From positions 3,038,001 to 3,102,000 of the forward strand of contig NZ_BAAAWE010000001.1 in the NCBI RefSeq assembly GCF_039534915.1: a DNA stretch of 64,000 nt. The letters are read 5' to 3'. The DNA is from Streptomyces roseofulvus. Lineage in GTDB: Bacteria; Actinomycetota; Actinomycetes; Streptomycetales; Streptomycetaceae. The notes under the pieces are model-generated. The model had not been told where the DNA came from. It searched no databases and saw only the letters and a program-made list of their open reading frames with translations. This document shows positions 7,762-17,103 of this stretch, piece by piece (position 1 is the first letter of the stretch; every line of letters starts with the position of its first letter). Made by a program: the position numbers and the translations under genes.

Positions 7762-10700
7762 TCAGATCGCGGCCGGTGCCTCCTCGGGCTCCGCCTCCGG
7801 GTCGGCCTCGCCGATGAAGGTGCGCCAGAGGGCGGCGTAGCGGCCGTCCCGGGCGAGGAGCTCGTCGTGGCTGCCGTCCTCGGCGACGCGGCCGTGGTCC
7901 ATGACGACCACCCGGTCCGCGCGGGCCGCCGTGGTGAGGCGGTGGGCGACGATCAGCGTCGTGCGGCGGCCGGCGAGCCGCTCGGTGGCGGCGTTCACCT
8001 GCGCCTCGGTGGCCAGGTCCAGGGCGGCGGTGGCCTCGTCGAGGAGGAGGACGTCCGGGTTCACCAGCTCGGCCCGGGCCAGGGCGATCAGCTGCCGCTG
8101 GCCCGCCGACAGGTTCCGGCCGCGTTCGGCGACCTCGTGGAGGTAGCCGCCGTCCAGGGTGGCGATCATGTCGTGGGCGCCGGCCGCGCGGGCCGCCGCC
8201 TCCACCTCGGCGTCGGTGGCGCCGGGCCGCCCGTAGGCGATGGCGTCGCGGACGGTGCCGGCGAAGAGGTACGCCTCCTGGGGGACGACGCCGAGCCGGT
8301 GCCGGTACGAGGTCAGGTCGAGGTCCCGCAGGTCGGTGCCGTCCGCGGTGACCCGGCCGGACGTCGGGTCGTAGAACCGGGCGACCAGCTTGACCAGGGT
8401 GGACTTGCCGGCGCCGGTCTCGCCGACGAAGGCGACCGTCTGCCCGGCGGGGATCCGCAGGTCGATCCCGCTGAGGGCGGCCTCCTCGGTGCCGTACGCG
8501 AAGGAGACGTCCTCGAAGGCGATCTCGCCGCGCAGCGACAGCACCTCGCGGGGCTCCGCCGCGGCGGCCGTCGACGTCGGCTCCTGGAGCAGCTCCTGCA
8601 TCCGCCCGAGGGAGACGGCGGCCTGCTGGTAGCCGTCGAAGACCTGGGAGAGCTGCTGGACGGGGGCGAAGAAGAGGTCGATGTAGAGGAGGTAGGCGAC
8701 GAGGGCGCCGGTGGTGAGGGTGCCCGCCTCGATCCGGTTCGCGCCGACGATCATGACGGCCGCGGCGGCGGCCGAGGACAGCAGGGTGACGAACGGGAAG
8801 TAGACCGAGATCAGCCACTGGCCGCGCACGCGCGCGTCCCGGTAGGCGTCGCCGCGCTCGGCGAACCGGGCGGCGCCCGCCCGCTCCCGGCCGAACGCCT
8901 GCACGATCCGCAGGCCGGCGACGGACTCCTGGAGGTCGGCGTTGACGACGCTGATCCGCTCCCGGGCCAGCTCGTACGCCTTCACGCTGGAGCGGCGGAA
9001 GTAGTACGTGGCGACGGCGAGGACCGGCAGGGTCACGAAGACGACCAGGGCCAGCTGGAGGTCGAGGACGAGCAGCGCCGCCATGATCCCGAAGAAGGTG
9101 ACGACCGAGACGAAGGCGGTGACCAGGCCCGTCTGGAGGAAGGTCGACATGGCGTCGACGTCCGTCGTCATCCGGGTCATGATCCGGCCGGTGAGCTCGC
9201 GCTCGTAGTAGTCCAGGCCGAGCCGCTGGAGCTGGGCGAAGATCTTCAGGCGGAGCGCGTACAGCACCCGCTCGCCGGTGCGGCCGGTCATCCGGGTCTC
9301 GGCGGTCTGCGCGACCCACTGGACGAGGACGGTGACCAGCGCGAGCGCGGAGGCGGCCCAGACGGCGCCGATCGCCAGCCGGTTCACGCCCTCGTCGATG
9401 CCGTGCCGGATCAGCACCGGCAGGAGCAGGCCCGCGCCCGCGTCGAGGGCGACCAGGCCGAGGCTGATGAGGAGCGGCGCGCCGAAGCCGCGCAGCAGCC
9501 GGCGGAGCCCGTAGCTCGCCTCCGGCTGGACGGCCCGGGCCTCGTCGACGTCCGGGGTGTCCGCGGCCGGCGGCAGCGCGGCGACGGCGGCGAGCAGCTC
9601 GGGGGTGGCGCCGGCCGCCTGGGCGTCCCGGTCGGGCGTCTCGTCCCGCACCCACAGGGTGGGGGTGATGCCGCGCTCGGCGTCGAACTCGGCGTCCAGC
9701 TCGGCCCGCAGGCCGTCGTCCTCCGCGGTGTCCGTCCCGGTCGCCGGGGTGTGCCCGGGCGAGACGCCGCCCAGCTCGTCGGGGTCGGTGAGGAGCCGGC
9801 GGTAGAGCGCGGAGCGCTCCTCCAGCTCCTCGTGGGTACCGAGGTCGGCGAGCCGGCCGCCGTCGAGGACGGCGATCCGGTCGGCGAGGCCGAGGGTGGA
9901 GCGGCGGTGGGCGATGAGGAGGGTCGTCCGGCCCGCCATGACGGCCTTCAGCGCCTCGTGGATCTCGTGCTCCACCTTGGCGTCGACGGCGGAGGTGGCG
10001 TCGTCGAGGACGAGCAGGCGGGGGTCGGTGAGGATCGCGCGGGCGAGCGCGATGCGCTGGCGCTGGCCGCCGGAGAGGGTGAGGCCGTGCTCGCCGACCT
10101 TGGTGGCGTAGCCGTCCGGCAGCTCGGCGATGAAGCGGTCCGCGCGGGCGGCCCGGGCGGCGGCCTCGACCTGCTCGTCGGTGGCGTCGGGGACGCCGTA
10201 CGCGATGTTGGCGCGGACGGTGTCGGAGAAGAGGAAGGAGTCCTCGGGGACGAGGCCGATCGCGGCCCGCAGCGACTCCAGGGTCAGCTCGCGCACGTCG
10301 TGGCCGCCGACGAGGACGGCGCCGCGGTCGACGTCGTAGAAGCGGGGCAGGAGGAGGGAGACGGTCGACTTGCCGGAGCCGGAGGAGCCGACGAGGGCGA
10401 CGGTCTCGCCCGCCCGCAGCTCCAGCGAGAACCCGTCGAGGACGGGCTTGCCGGCGCCGTCCCCGTCGCCGTAGCCGAAGGTGACCCCGTCGAACTCGAC
10501 GGTGGCGGGGGCGTCGGCCGGCAGCTCCTTCGTGCCGTCCTGGATGGCCGGCTCGGTGTCGATCAGCTCGACGACCCGCTCCACGCCCGCGCGTGCCTGC
10601 TGGCCGACGGTGAGGACCATGGCGAGCATCCGGACCGGGCCGACCAGGGAGGCCAGGTAGGAGGAGAAGGCGACGAAGGTGCCGAGGGTGATCTGGCCCT

Positions 10701-11511
10701 TGTACGCGAGCCAGCCGCCGAGCGCGAGGACGGCGACCTGGCCGAGGGCGGGGACGGCCTGCAGGGCGGGGGTGTAGAGCGAGTTCAGCCGGATGGTCCG
10801 CAGCCGCGCGGCGAACAGCTTCCGCCCCGCCTCCCGGATCTTCCCGGTCTCCTGCTCCTCCTGCCCGAAGCCCTTCACGACCCGGACGCCCGTGACGGCC
10901 CCGTCGACGACGCCGGCGACCCCGGCGGCCTCCTGCTGGGCGGCCCAGGTCGCCGGGTGGAGCCGGGTGCGGCTGCGCTTGGCGATCCACCAGAGGGCGG
11001 GGGCGACGGCGAGGGCGACGAGGGTCAGCGGGATCGACAGCCAGGCCATCACGGCCAGCGAGATGAGGAACAGCAGGACGTTCCCGATGGTCATCGGGAG
11101 CATGAAGAGCAGGCCCTGGATCAGCTGGAGGTCGCTGGTGGCCCGCCCGACGACCTGCCCGGTGGACAGCTCGTCCTGCCGCCGCCCGTCGAGCCGCAGG
11201 ATCGTCCCGTACATGTCGTCACGGAGGTCCCGCTGCACGTCGAGCGCGAGCCGCCCGCCGTAGTAGCGCCGGATGTACGTCAGGACGTAGACGAGCACGG
11301 CGGCGCCGAGCAGCAGCCCCGTCCACACGGCGAGGGACCGCGTCCCCGCCCCGATCACGTCGTCGATGATCACCTTGGTGATGAGCGGCACGAGCGCGAG
11401 CAGCGCCATGCCGGCCAGCGACGAGCCGAGCGCGAGCACCACGTCCGCCTTGTACCGCCAGGCGTACGACCACAGCCGCCGCGCCCACCCCTGCTCCCGC
11501 TCCACCACCAC
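7762..11511 (-). CDS. Fused heterodimer-like ABC exporter (TMD-NBD-TMD-NBD)
   Basis: A single 1249-aa chain carries two full half-transporters. Half one has TMD helices in about 20-300, Walker A GSSGSGKST near 374, signature LSGGQ and a Walker B ending LLVLDDATS near 503. Half two has TMD about 680-960, Walker A GETGAGKST near 1030, signature LSAGQ and Walker B VLLLDEATA near 1155. The H-loops (IAHR, VAHR) are present in both. In half one the catalytic Glu after Walker B is Asp and in half two the signature is LSAGQ, so one ATP site is degenerate, as in TM287/288 and BmrCD. Likely a drug or lipid exporter. GTG start with GGGAGG upstream. Confidence 0.93.
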   Translation of the reverse strand: MVVEREQGWARRLWSYAWRYKADVVLALGSSLAGMALLALVPLITKVIIDDVIGAGTRSLAVWTGLLLGAAVLVYVLTYIRRYYGGRLALDVQRDLRDDMYGTILRLDGRRQDELSTGQVVGRATSDLQLIQGLLFMLPMTIGNVLLFLISLAVMAWLSIPLTLVALAVAPALWWIAKRSRTRLHPATWAAQQEAAGVAGVVDGAVTGVRVVKGFGQEEQETGKIREAGRKLFAARLRTIRLNSLYTPALQAVPALGQVAVLALGGWLAYKGQITLGTFVAFSSYLASLVGPVRMLAMVLTVGQQARAGVERVVELIDTEPAIQDGTKELPADAPATVEFDGVTFGYGDGDGAGKPVLDGFSLELRAGETVALVGSSGSGKSTVSLLLPRFYDVDRGAVLVGGHDVRELTLESLRAAIGLVPEDSFLFSDTVRANIAYGVPDATDEQVEAAARAARADRFIAELPDGYATKVGEHGLTLSGGQRQRIALARAILTDPRLLVLDDATSAVDAKVEHEIHEALKAVMAGRTTLLIAHRRSTLGLADRIAVLDGGRLADLGTHEELEERSALYRRLLTDPDELGGVSPGHTPATGTDTAEDDGLRAELDAEFDAERGITPTLWVRDETPDRDAQAAGATPELLAAVAALPPAADTPDVDEARAVQPEASYGLRRLLRGFGAPLLISLGLVALDAGAGLLLPVLIRHGIDEGVNRLAIGAVWAASALALVTVLVQWVAQTAETRMTGRTGERVLYALRLKIFAQLQRLGLDYYERELTGRIMTRMTTDVDAMSTFLQTGLVTAFVSVVTFFGIMAALLVLDLQLALVVFVTLPVLAVATYYFRRSSVKAYELARERISVVNADLQESVAGLRIVQAFGRERAGAARFAERGDAYRDARVRGQWLISVYFPFVTLLSSAAAAAVMIVGANRIEAGTLTTGALVAYLLYIDLFFAPVQQLSQVFDGYQQAAVSLGRMQELLQEPTSTAAAAEPREVLSLRGEIAFEDVSFAYGTEEAALSGIDLRIPAGQTVAFVGETGAGKSTLVKLVARFYDPTSGRVTADGTDLRDLDLTSYRHRLGVVPQEAYLFAGTVRDAIAYGRPGATDAEVEAAARAAGAHDMIATLDGGYLHEVAERGRNLSAGQRQLIALARAELVNPDVLLLDEATAALDLATEAQVNAATERLAGRRTTLIVAHRLTTAARADRVVVMDHGRVAEDGSHDELLARDGRYAALWRTFIGEADPEAEPEEAPAAI

Positions 11512-11592
11512 GTGGCGCCTCCCGTCCGTCCTGGTCTACCGGAAGGCGACAACGTGCCCCACGTGCGATTTCATCCCGCCGCAACAAATCCC

Positions 11593-11618
11593 GGCCGGAA
11601 GTCCTAGGACCTCCGGCC
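11593..11618. promoter_or_regulatory. Nested palindrome between ABC exporter and downstream gene
   Basis: GGCCGGA (11593-11599) pairs with TCCGGCC (11612-11618), and the centre GTCCTAGGAC (11601-11610) is itself a perfect palindrome, giving a 26-bp dyad with one mismatched pair. It lies in the divergent interval, 50 bases before the plus-strand gene and 82 after the exporter start. An operator for either gene is the most natural reading; a structural hairpin is the alternative. Confidence 0.45.
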
Positions 11619-11667
11619 CCGGGGTAGGAACCGTGCACACGACCGCACGACGGGAAGGGGACGTCCC

Positions 11668-12042
11668 ATGGGACGGGTCGAGGACGGAACGCCGTACCGC
11701 TGGGGACAGCTCTACGCGGCGCTGGTCGCCGTCAGGGGGCTGGCGAAGGGCGGGCGGGTCGTGCCCGCCACGGAGCGGGAGACGAAGGACGCGACCGGGG
11801 CACCCCGGGGCACGTTCGAGGCCATGCTGCCGCACCTCGGGATACAGGTCCTCACCGCCCGGCAGAAGGGCGGGAAGGTCGCCGAGGCGACCGAGACGGC
11901 CGTCGCCGACATCGGGCGGCTGATACCGCCGGAGCACATGTCACGGGGCGGGCTGAAGCCCCCGGAGGCGGCGGCGTTCCGGCTGGGGTACGCGGAACGG
12001 ACCGCCGCCTACCGCAAGGAGTGGGAGGACGTCGTCGACTGA
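11668..12042 (+). CDS. Hypothetical protein resembling the C-terminus of Cas8c/Csd1
   Basis: The 124-aa protein starts at ATG 11668 after GGGAAGGGG. Three stretches resemble the C-terminal domain of type I-C Cas8c (Csd1) in the right order: PYRWGQLYAAL (Csd1 has a YxLGRLFAVLE pattern), then ATGAPRGTFEAMLPHL (Csd1 has AsatPxtvFPrLl), then AAFRLGYAERTAAYR (Csd1 has FxLGYyhQr). No cas gene, repeat array or other CRISPR element occurs in the window, so if homologous it is an orphan domain. Divergent from the ABC exporter. The comparison is from memory of the family pattern; a hypothetical label is the safe one. Confidence 0.65.
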   Translation: MGRVEDGTPYRWGQLYAALVAVRGLAKGGRVVPATERETKDATGAPRGTFEAMLPHLGIQVLTARQKGGKVAEATETAVADIGRLIPPEHMSRGGLKPPEAAAFRLGYAERTAAYRKEWEDVVD

Positions 12043-12059
12043 CCTCCGCCCGCCGTCGG

Positions 12060-13742
12060 TCAGAGGTGGGTCGGTTCGAACATCTTCAGGAGGGCCGGGA
12101 GGACGACCACCGAGGGGCCGGGGGTGGCGAGGGACTTCGACAGGTCGGCGGCGAGGGTGTCGGGGGTGGTGCGGACGGCCGGGACGCCGAAGGACTCCGC
12201 CAGGGCGACGAAGTCGGGGCGGGCGAGGTCCGTGCCGGTGGTCGCGCCGTACGCGTCCGTCATGTACTCGCGCAGGATGCCGTAGCCGCCGTCGTCGACG
12301 ATCAGCCAGGTGACGTCGAAGTCGTACTGCCGCGCCGTCGCCAGCTCCGCGATCGAGTACATCGCGCCGCCGTCGCCGGAGACCGCGAGGACCGGCGTCG
12401 TCGGGTCCGCGGCCGCCGCGCCCAGGGCGGCCGGGTAGGCGTAGCCGAGGCCGCCGGCGCCCTGCGCGGAGTGCATGGTGTTGGGGTGCCGGGCGTCGAA
12501 GGCCGACCAGGCCCAGTAGGACAGGATCGTCATGTCCCAGAAGCTGGGCGCCCGGGACGGCAGCGCCTCGCGGACCGCCGCCACCAGCCGGTGCTCCAGG
12601 TCCAGGTCCTGGGCCGCCAGGCGGGTGCGGATCCTCGACAGGACCTCGGCGACCCGGGCCGGGGCCGTCGGGTCCGTGCGGGGCTCCGTCGTCTCCAGGA
12701 GCGCCTGGAGCGCGAGCCGCGCGTCGGCGTGGACGCCGAGCGCCGGGTGGTTGGACTCCAGCTTGCCCGCGTCCGCCTCGATCTGGATCACCCGGCCGCG
12801 CGGGGCGAAGGTGTGGTAGTTCGAGGACAGCTCGCCGAGTCCGGAGCCGACGACGAGGAGGACGTCGGCGTCCTCCAGGAAGTCGGTGGTGTGCCGGTCC
12901 TCCAGCCACGACTGGAGCGAGAGCGGGTGCGTCCACGGGAAGGCGCCCTTGCCGCCGAAGGTGGTCGCCACCGGCGCGTCCAGCCGCTCCGCGAGCGCCC
13001 GGAGCTTGCCCGCGGCGTCCGAGCGGACGACCCCGCCGCCGGCGATGATCGCCGGGCGTGCGGCGGTCGACAGGAGGTGGGCGGCGACCGCCGTCAGCTC
13101 GGGGCGCGGGACGACGTCCTCGGGCGTCGCGTCCATCGCCGTGACGACGGGCAGCGTCGTCTCCGCGGTGAGCACGTCCTGCGGGATCTCGACCCAGACG
13201 GGGCCGTGCGGGACGGTGAGCGCCGACTCCCAGGCCGCCGCGATCGCGGACGGGATCTGGGAGTGCGTACGGACCGTGTGGACGGACTTCACGACGTCCC
13301 GGAAGCTGGCCCGCTGGTCGCGCAGCTCGTGCAGGTAGCCGTGCCGGCCGCCGCCGAGCCCGGCGACGGGGATCTGGCTGCCGATGGCGAGGACCGGCGC
13401 GGAGGCCGCGGCGGCCTCCTGGAGCGCGGCCAGCGACATGAGCGCGCCGGGGCCGGTGGAGAGCAGCAGCGGGGCGGCCTCGCCGGTGATCCGGCCGTAC
13501 GCGTCGGCGGCGAAGCCCGCGTTGTTCTCGACGCGGAGGCCGACGTAGCGGAGCGACGAGCGGCGCAGGGCGTCGAACATGCCGAGGGCGTGCTGGCCGG
13601 GGAGACCGAAGACGGTGCTCGCGCCGAGGCCGGTGAGGGTCTCGATGACGAGGTCGCCGCCGGTGCGGCCGGGGGGCGGGTTGAGGGCGGCCTCCGTCTG
13701 CGCGGGCGTGGGGCGCAGGACCAGGTCGTGGTCGTGGGTCAT
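12060..13742 (-). CDS. Thiamine-diphosphate enzyme, acetolactate-synthase-like
   Basis: The 560-aa protein starts at ATG 13742 with GGAGGAAC upstream; an in-frame upstream start at 13811 would read through the terminator. It has the three ThDP-enzyme domains: the N-terminal Pyr domain with the catalytic Glu in RVENNAGFAADAYG, a central domain, and the C-terminal PP domain with SGDGGAMYSIAEL. The usual NN after the GDG motif is replaced by VDDGGYG. The family includes acetolactate synthase, benzoylformate decarboxylase and carboxyethylarginine synthase. It lies downstream of a ureohydrolase on the same strand, separated by a strong hairpin, and next to a PucR regulator, which suggests amino-acid or guanidino-compound breakdown. 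The substrate is unknown. Confidence 0.85.
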   Translation of the reverse strand: MTHDHDLVLRPTPAQTEAALNPPPGRTGGDLVIETLTGLGASTVFGLPGQHALGMFDALRRSSLRYVGLRVENNAGFAADAYGRITGEAAPLLLSTGPGALMSLAALQEAAAASAPVLAIGSQIPVAGLGGGRHGYLHELRDQRASFRDVVKSVHTVRTHSQIPSAIAAAWESALTVPHGPVWVEIPQDVLTAETTLPVVTAMDATPEDVVPRPELTAVAAHLLSTAARPAIIAGGGVVRSDAAGKLRALAERLDAPVATTFGGKGAFPWTHPLSLQSWLEDRHTTDFLEDADVLLVVGSGLGELSSNYHTFAPRGRVIQIEADAGKLESNHPALGVHADARLALQALLETTEPRTDPTAPARVAEVLSRIRTRLAAQDLDLEHRLVAAVREALPSRAPSFWDMTILSYWAWSAFDARHPNTMHSAQGAGGLGYAYPAALGAAAADPTTPVLAVSGDGGAMYSIAELATARQYDFDVTWLIVDDGGYGILREYMTDAYGATTGTDLARPDFVALAESFGVPAVRTTPDTLAADLSKSLATPGPSVVVLPALLKMFEPTHL

Positions 13743-13782
13743 GGGGCCGGTTCCTCCCGGGCGTGGTCGGGCTCGTACGCGA

Positions 13783-13814
13783 GGGGTGCCCGGCCCCGCG
13801 GGGCCGGGCACCCC
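13783..13814 (-). terminator. 32-bp perfect palindrome, terminator of the ureohydrolase gene
   Basis: GGGGTGCCCGGCCCC (13783-13797) and its exact complement (13800-13814) flank a 2-base centre, and the whole is self-complementary. It starts 6 bases beyond the ureohydrolase stop. It would reduce, though perhaps not abolish, read-through into the ThDP-enzyme gene 40 bases further on. Confidence 0.75.
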
Positions 13815-13820
13815 CGGGCA

Positions 13821-14789
13821 TTATCGGCTCGCCGCGATCTGGCGGCTCATGATCGTGGTCAGTTCGTACGCCGTGTGCGAGGCGGCGACCGCGGTGATCT
13901 CGGCGTGGTCGTACGCCGGGGCGACCTCCACCACGTCCGCCGAGACCAGGTTGCAGGAGGAGAGGCCGCGGAGGATCTCCAGGAGCTCGCGGGAGGTCAT
14001 GCCGCCCGCCTCGGGGGTGCCGGTGCCGGGGGCGTGGGCCGGGTCGAGGCAGTCGATGTCGATGGAGATGTACAGCGGGCGGTCGCCGATGCGCTGGCGG
14101 AGCTGGTCGGCGACCTCGTCGGCGCCGCGGCGGTAGATGTCCGCCGACGTGACGATGCCGAAGCCCATCTTCTCGTCGTCGGTCAGGTCCTGCTTGCCGT
14201 ACAGCGGGCCGCGGGTGCCGACGTGCGAGAGCGCCTCGGTGTCGAGGATGCCCTCCTCGACGGCGCGGCGGAACGGCGTGCCGTGGGTGTACTCGGCGCC
14301 GAAGTAGGTGTCCCAGGTGTCCAGGTGGGCGTCGAAGTGGAGCAGGGCGACCGGGCCGTGCTTCTTGGCGACCGAGCGGAGCAGCGGGAGGGCGATGGTG
14401 TGGTCGCCGCCGAGGGTCATCATGCGGGCGCCGGTGCCGAGGAGCTCGTCGGCGGCGGCCTCGATGGTCTCGACGGCCTCGTTGATGTTGAACGGGTTGA
14501 CGGCGATGTCGCCGCCGTCGGCGACCTGGGCGAGGGCGAACGGGGAGGCGTCCTGCGCCGGGTTGTACGGGCGCAGCAGGCGGGACGCCTCGCGGATCGC
14601 GTTGCCGCCGAAGCGGGCGCCGGGACGGTAGGAGACGCCGGAGTCGAAGGGGACGCCGACCACGGCGATGTCGGCGGTGCCGACCTCGTCGAGCCGCGGC
14701 AGCCGGGCGAACGTCGCGGGACCGGCGTACCGCGGGACGCGGGAGGAGTCGATCGGGCCGCGCGGGGTGTTCTGGTCGCTGCTGCTCAT
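13821..14789 (-). CDS. speB: Agmatinase / guanidino-acid ureohydrolase
   Basis: The 322-aa protein belongs to the arginase-agmatinase family and should split urea from a guanidino compound using two Mn ions. All metal ligands are visible: GGDHT (His130), HFDAHLDTW (Asp153, His155, Asp157) and SIDIDCLDP (Asp244, Asp246). Length and the N-terminal [13 protein letters not shown] match agmatinases and guanidinobutyrases; the two cannot be told apart by eye. ATG 14789 follows an AGGAGG. It is divergent from the PucR regulator over a 97-base interval and precedes the ThDP enzyme. Likely route: arginine or agmatine to putrescine or GABA. Confidence 0.88.
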   Translation of the reverse strand: MSSSDQNTPRGPIDSSRVPRYAGPATFARLPRLDEVGTADIAVVGVPFDSGVSYRPGARFGGNAIREASRLLRPYNPAQDASPFALAQVADGGDIAVNPFNINEAVETIEAAADELLGTGARMMTLGGDHTIALPLLRSVAKKHGPVALLHFDAHLDTWDTYFGAEYTHGTPFRRAVEEGILDTEALSHVGTRGPLYGKQDLTDDEKMGFGIVTSADIYRRGADEVADQLRQRIGDRPLYISIDIDCLDPAHAPGTGTPEAGGMTSRELLEILRGLSSCNLVSADVVEVAPAYDHAEITAVAASHTAYELTTIMSRQIAASR

Positions 14790-14886
14790 GGGGGGTGCCT
14801 CCTGGCTGTCGTCGGGGTCCGGCTCGACGGTAAGTCGCCCGAAAGCCACATTGAAGTGTACGTTTCCTCCACCGCGGAGGCCGGAG

Positions 14887-16326
14887 ATGTACGAAGGGAC
14901 CATGCCCGTGACCGTCTCGGAGCCGAGTGCCACTCCCCCGGCGCCGCCGGTGCCGCTCGCCGCGCTGCTGGCCCGCCGGGAGCTGGGCCTGCGGCTGCTC
15001 GCCGGCTCGGACGAGGTGGCGCTGCACTGGGTGCACACCACGGAGATGGCCGACCCGTATCCGTATCTGCTCGGCGGCGAGCTGCTGATGACGGCGGGCG
15101 TACAGCTGGCGGATCCGGGGCGGTTCGTGGCGCGGGTGGTGGAGGCGGGCGCGGCGGCGCTGGGCTTCGGGGTGACGCCGGTGTACGACACGGTGCCGGC
15201 GGAGCTGGTGGACGCCTGCGCGCGGCACGGGCTGCCGCTGGTGGAGGTGCCGCCGCGGACGCCGTTCACGGCGGTGGCGCGGGCGCTGTGGCGGCTGATG
15301 GCGGAGGCCCGGCTGCGGGAGCTGCGCCGGGTGACGGAGGCCCAGCAGTCGCTGGCGACGGCGGCCGCGCGTCCGGCACCGGTTCCGGCGGTGCTGGGGG
15401 CGCTGGCGTCCCGGCTGGGCGGCCGGGCGGTGCTGTTCGGCGCGGACGGCTCGGAGTCGGCGGCGGCCGGCCGCGAGCTGCCGGCGGAGGCGGCGCGGGC
15501 GCTGGCGGAGCTGGCGGGGGTGGTCGGTCCCCGGCCCGGCGGTCCGGCGTCGGCGAGCGGCGAGGGCGGCGGTCTGAAGCTGGCGGCGTACGCGCTGGGC
15601 GGCGGCGACGGGCTGGCCCTGGGGGTGGCGACGGAGCGGCGCGAGCCCGGCGACCACACGGTGGCGGGGGTGGCGGTGGTGCTGCTGTCGCTGCTGACGG
15701 CCCCGCACGGCGCCACCGACGCGTCGGTGCGGGACGGGGCCCTGACGAGGGTGCTGCTGGGCGCCCCGCCCGGGGAGGCGGCGGCGTCCCTGTCGGCCGG
15801 CCCGTGGACGGTGGTGCACGCGCGGGGCGGCGACGGCACCCCGTTCGCGGCGGCCGCCCTGGCGGCGGCGCTGGGCACGGCGCTGGTGGACGCGGGCCCT
15901 CCCGTACGGCTCCTGCTGCCGCCGGGCGCGCCCGTGACGGCCCAGCCGGGGTGGACGCTCGGCGTGAGCGCCCCGTCCGCCGCCGCGGAGCTGGCGGCGG
16001 CGGACGCGCAGGCCGCGCGGGCGCTGCGGCGGGCGGAGGCGTCCCGGGAGGCGCTGGTGCGGCACCGCGCGAGCGGCCTCGCCGGGCTCGTCGACCCGGC
16101 GGAGGCCGCCGCCCACGCCCGCGTGCTCCTCGCTCCCCTCGGCGAGGTGCAGGCGGAGACGCTCCGCACGTGGCTGTCCCTGCACGGCAGCTGGGACCGC
16201 ACGGCCGCCGCGCTGGGCGTCCACCGCAACACGGTCCGCCAGCGGATCGCGCGCTGCGCGGTCCTCCTCGACCGCGATCTGGACGACGCGGACGTGCGGA
16301 TGGAGCTGTGGTTCGCGCTCCGGTGA
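14887..16326 (+). CDS. PucR-family transcriptional regulator
   Basis: The 479-aa protein has the PucR N-terminal domain ([20 protein letters not shown], then [13 protein letters not shown]), a central region, and a C-terminal PucR HTH ([19 protein letters not shown]) at the very end. ATG 14887 has GGAGG 6 bases upstream; ATG 14902 is the alternative. Known PucR members control purine, proline and polyamine or GABA catabolism genes next to them. Its position divergent from the ureohydrolase makes that gene the likely target. The Ala/Gly-rich middle is usual for high-GC hosts. Confidence 0.88.
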   Translation: MYEGTMPVTVSEPSATPPAPPVPLAALLARRELGLRLLAGSDEVALHWVHTTEMADPYPYLLGGELLMTAGVQLADPGRFVARVVEAGAAALGFGVTPVYDTVPAELVDACARHGLPLVEVPPRTPFTAVARALWRLMAEARLRELRRVTEAQQSLATAAARPAPVPAVLGALASRLGGRAVLFGADGSESAAAGRELPAEAARALAELAGVVGPRPGGPASASGEGGGLKLAAYALGGGDGLALGVATERREPGDHTVAGVAVVLLSLLTAPHGATDASVRDGALTRVLLGAPPGEAAASLSAGPWTVVHARGGDGTPFAAAALAAALGTALVDAGPPVRLLLPPGAPVTAQPGWTLGVSAPSAAAELAAADAQAARALRRAEASREALVRHRASGLAGLVDPAEAAAHARVLLAPLGEVQAETLRTWLSLHGSWDRTAAALGVHRNTVRQRIARCAVLLDRDLDDADVRMELWFALR

Positions 16327-16334
16327 GGAGCGGG

Positions 16335-16940
16335 TCAGTACAGCTTGTTGACGGCCGTCTTCGTGGTGGTGCGGAAGGCGCTCAGCGGGGCGTCCTTGAA
16401 GTCGCCCATCTGGCCCCAGCGGACGAAGGTGACGGTGCGGCCGTCGCGGCCGACGGAGAAGAGGTGGATGTCGGTGTTGCCGATCTGCCGGTCGGCGGTG
16501 TCGAGGCTGTAGACCCAGGCGCCCTCCTCCACGGCGAGCTTGCCGTGGTAGGCGCTGACGGCGTCCAGGCCCGGGTTCTGCCGCTCCAGGAGGGGGCCGC
16601 AGCCGGCGAGGGCCTTGCGGAGGGTGTCGACCAGCTTCACCGCGTCGGCCTCGGTGCGGGCGACGGTGGTGATCTGGACGCCGTTGGTGTCGAGCTCGGT
16701 GCTGAACTCGCGGTAGCGGGTGTTCTGCGCCGGGATCTTGTACGGGGCGCAGAGGGCGCCGCCGTTCTCCGGGACGCCGGTGAAGATCGGGGTGGCGGTC
16801 CACGGCGTCGAGGACGGCGGCATCTGGGAGGCGGAGAGGAAGGCCGGCTGGGCGGCGGCCTGCGCCGGGGCGGCGGCGAGCGCGCCGAGGCCCAGGGCGG
16901 CCGCGGCGGCGGTGGCGAGTGCGGTGCGGAGCGTGTTCAT
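16335..16940 (-). CDS. Secreted sensor-domain (PknH C-terminal-like) protein
   Basis: The 201-aa protein starts with a clear Sec signal (MNTLRTALATAAAAALGLGA to PAQAAA). The mature domain of about 170 residues has two Cys that could form a disulfide (GALCAPYK and ALAGCGPLL), and a pattern (TRTEADAVKL, SVGRDGRTVTFVRWG) like the extracellular PknH C-terminal sensor-type domain found in many actinobacterial secreted proteins. The ligand is unknown. Convergent with the PucR gene, 8 bases apart. Confidence 0.7.
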   Translation of the reverse strand: MNTLRTALATAAAAALGLGALAAAPAQAAAQPAFLSASQMPPSSTPWTATPIFTGVPENGGALCAPYKIPAQNTRYREFSTELDTNGVQITTVARTEADAVKLVDTLRKALAGCGPLLERQNPGLDAVSAYHGKLAVEEGAWVYSLDTADRQIGNTDIHLFSVGRDGRTVTFVRWGQMGDFKDAPLSAFRTTTKTAVNKLY

Positions 16941-17042
16941 GGTCAGGGATCCCCCGTCGGTCTTTCGGTCAGTGCTCGACCAGCGTCGGGCCGGCGCCCG
17001 GCCGCCCGCAACGGTGACGCGCCCGCCTTCCGTCCCGGAACC

Positions 17043-17084
17043 GTTTCACCCCTGCTGACGTGCAGGGATGTGAAGGGGTGGAAC
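17043..17084. promoter_or_regulatory. Large dyad upstream of the HTH membrane protein
   Basis: GTTTCACCCCT (17043-17053) and AGGGGTGGAAC (17074-17084) form an 11-bp inverted repeat with one mismatch. Inside it CCTGC (17051-17055) and GCAGG (17062-17066) form a second stem. The element ends 19 bases before the start codon at 17104, so it could be an operator or a leader hairpin. Confidence 0.5.
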
Positions 17085-17103
17085 GCAGAGCCAGGGGGAT
17101 GGA

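Noticed and set aside
7702..11607. Very long open frame on the plus strand across the ABC exporter
   Set aside because: It is the shadow of the 1249-aa exporter: Gly/Glu/Asp-rich, no family motif, and the opposite strand has complete transporter domains. Long antisense frames are normal at this GC content.
12060..14789. Part of a clavulanic acid-type cluster
   Set aside because: Only two of the four early enzymes have possible counterparts, and both belong to broad families; no beta-lactam synthetase or clavaminate synthase is present.
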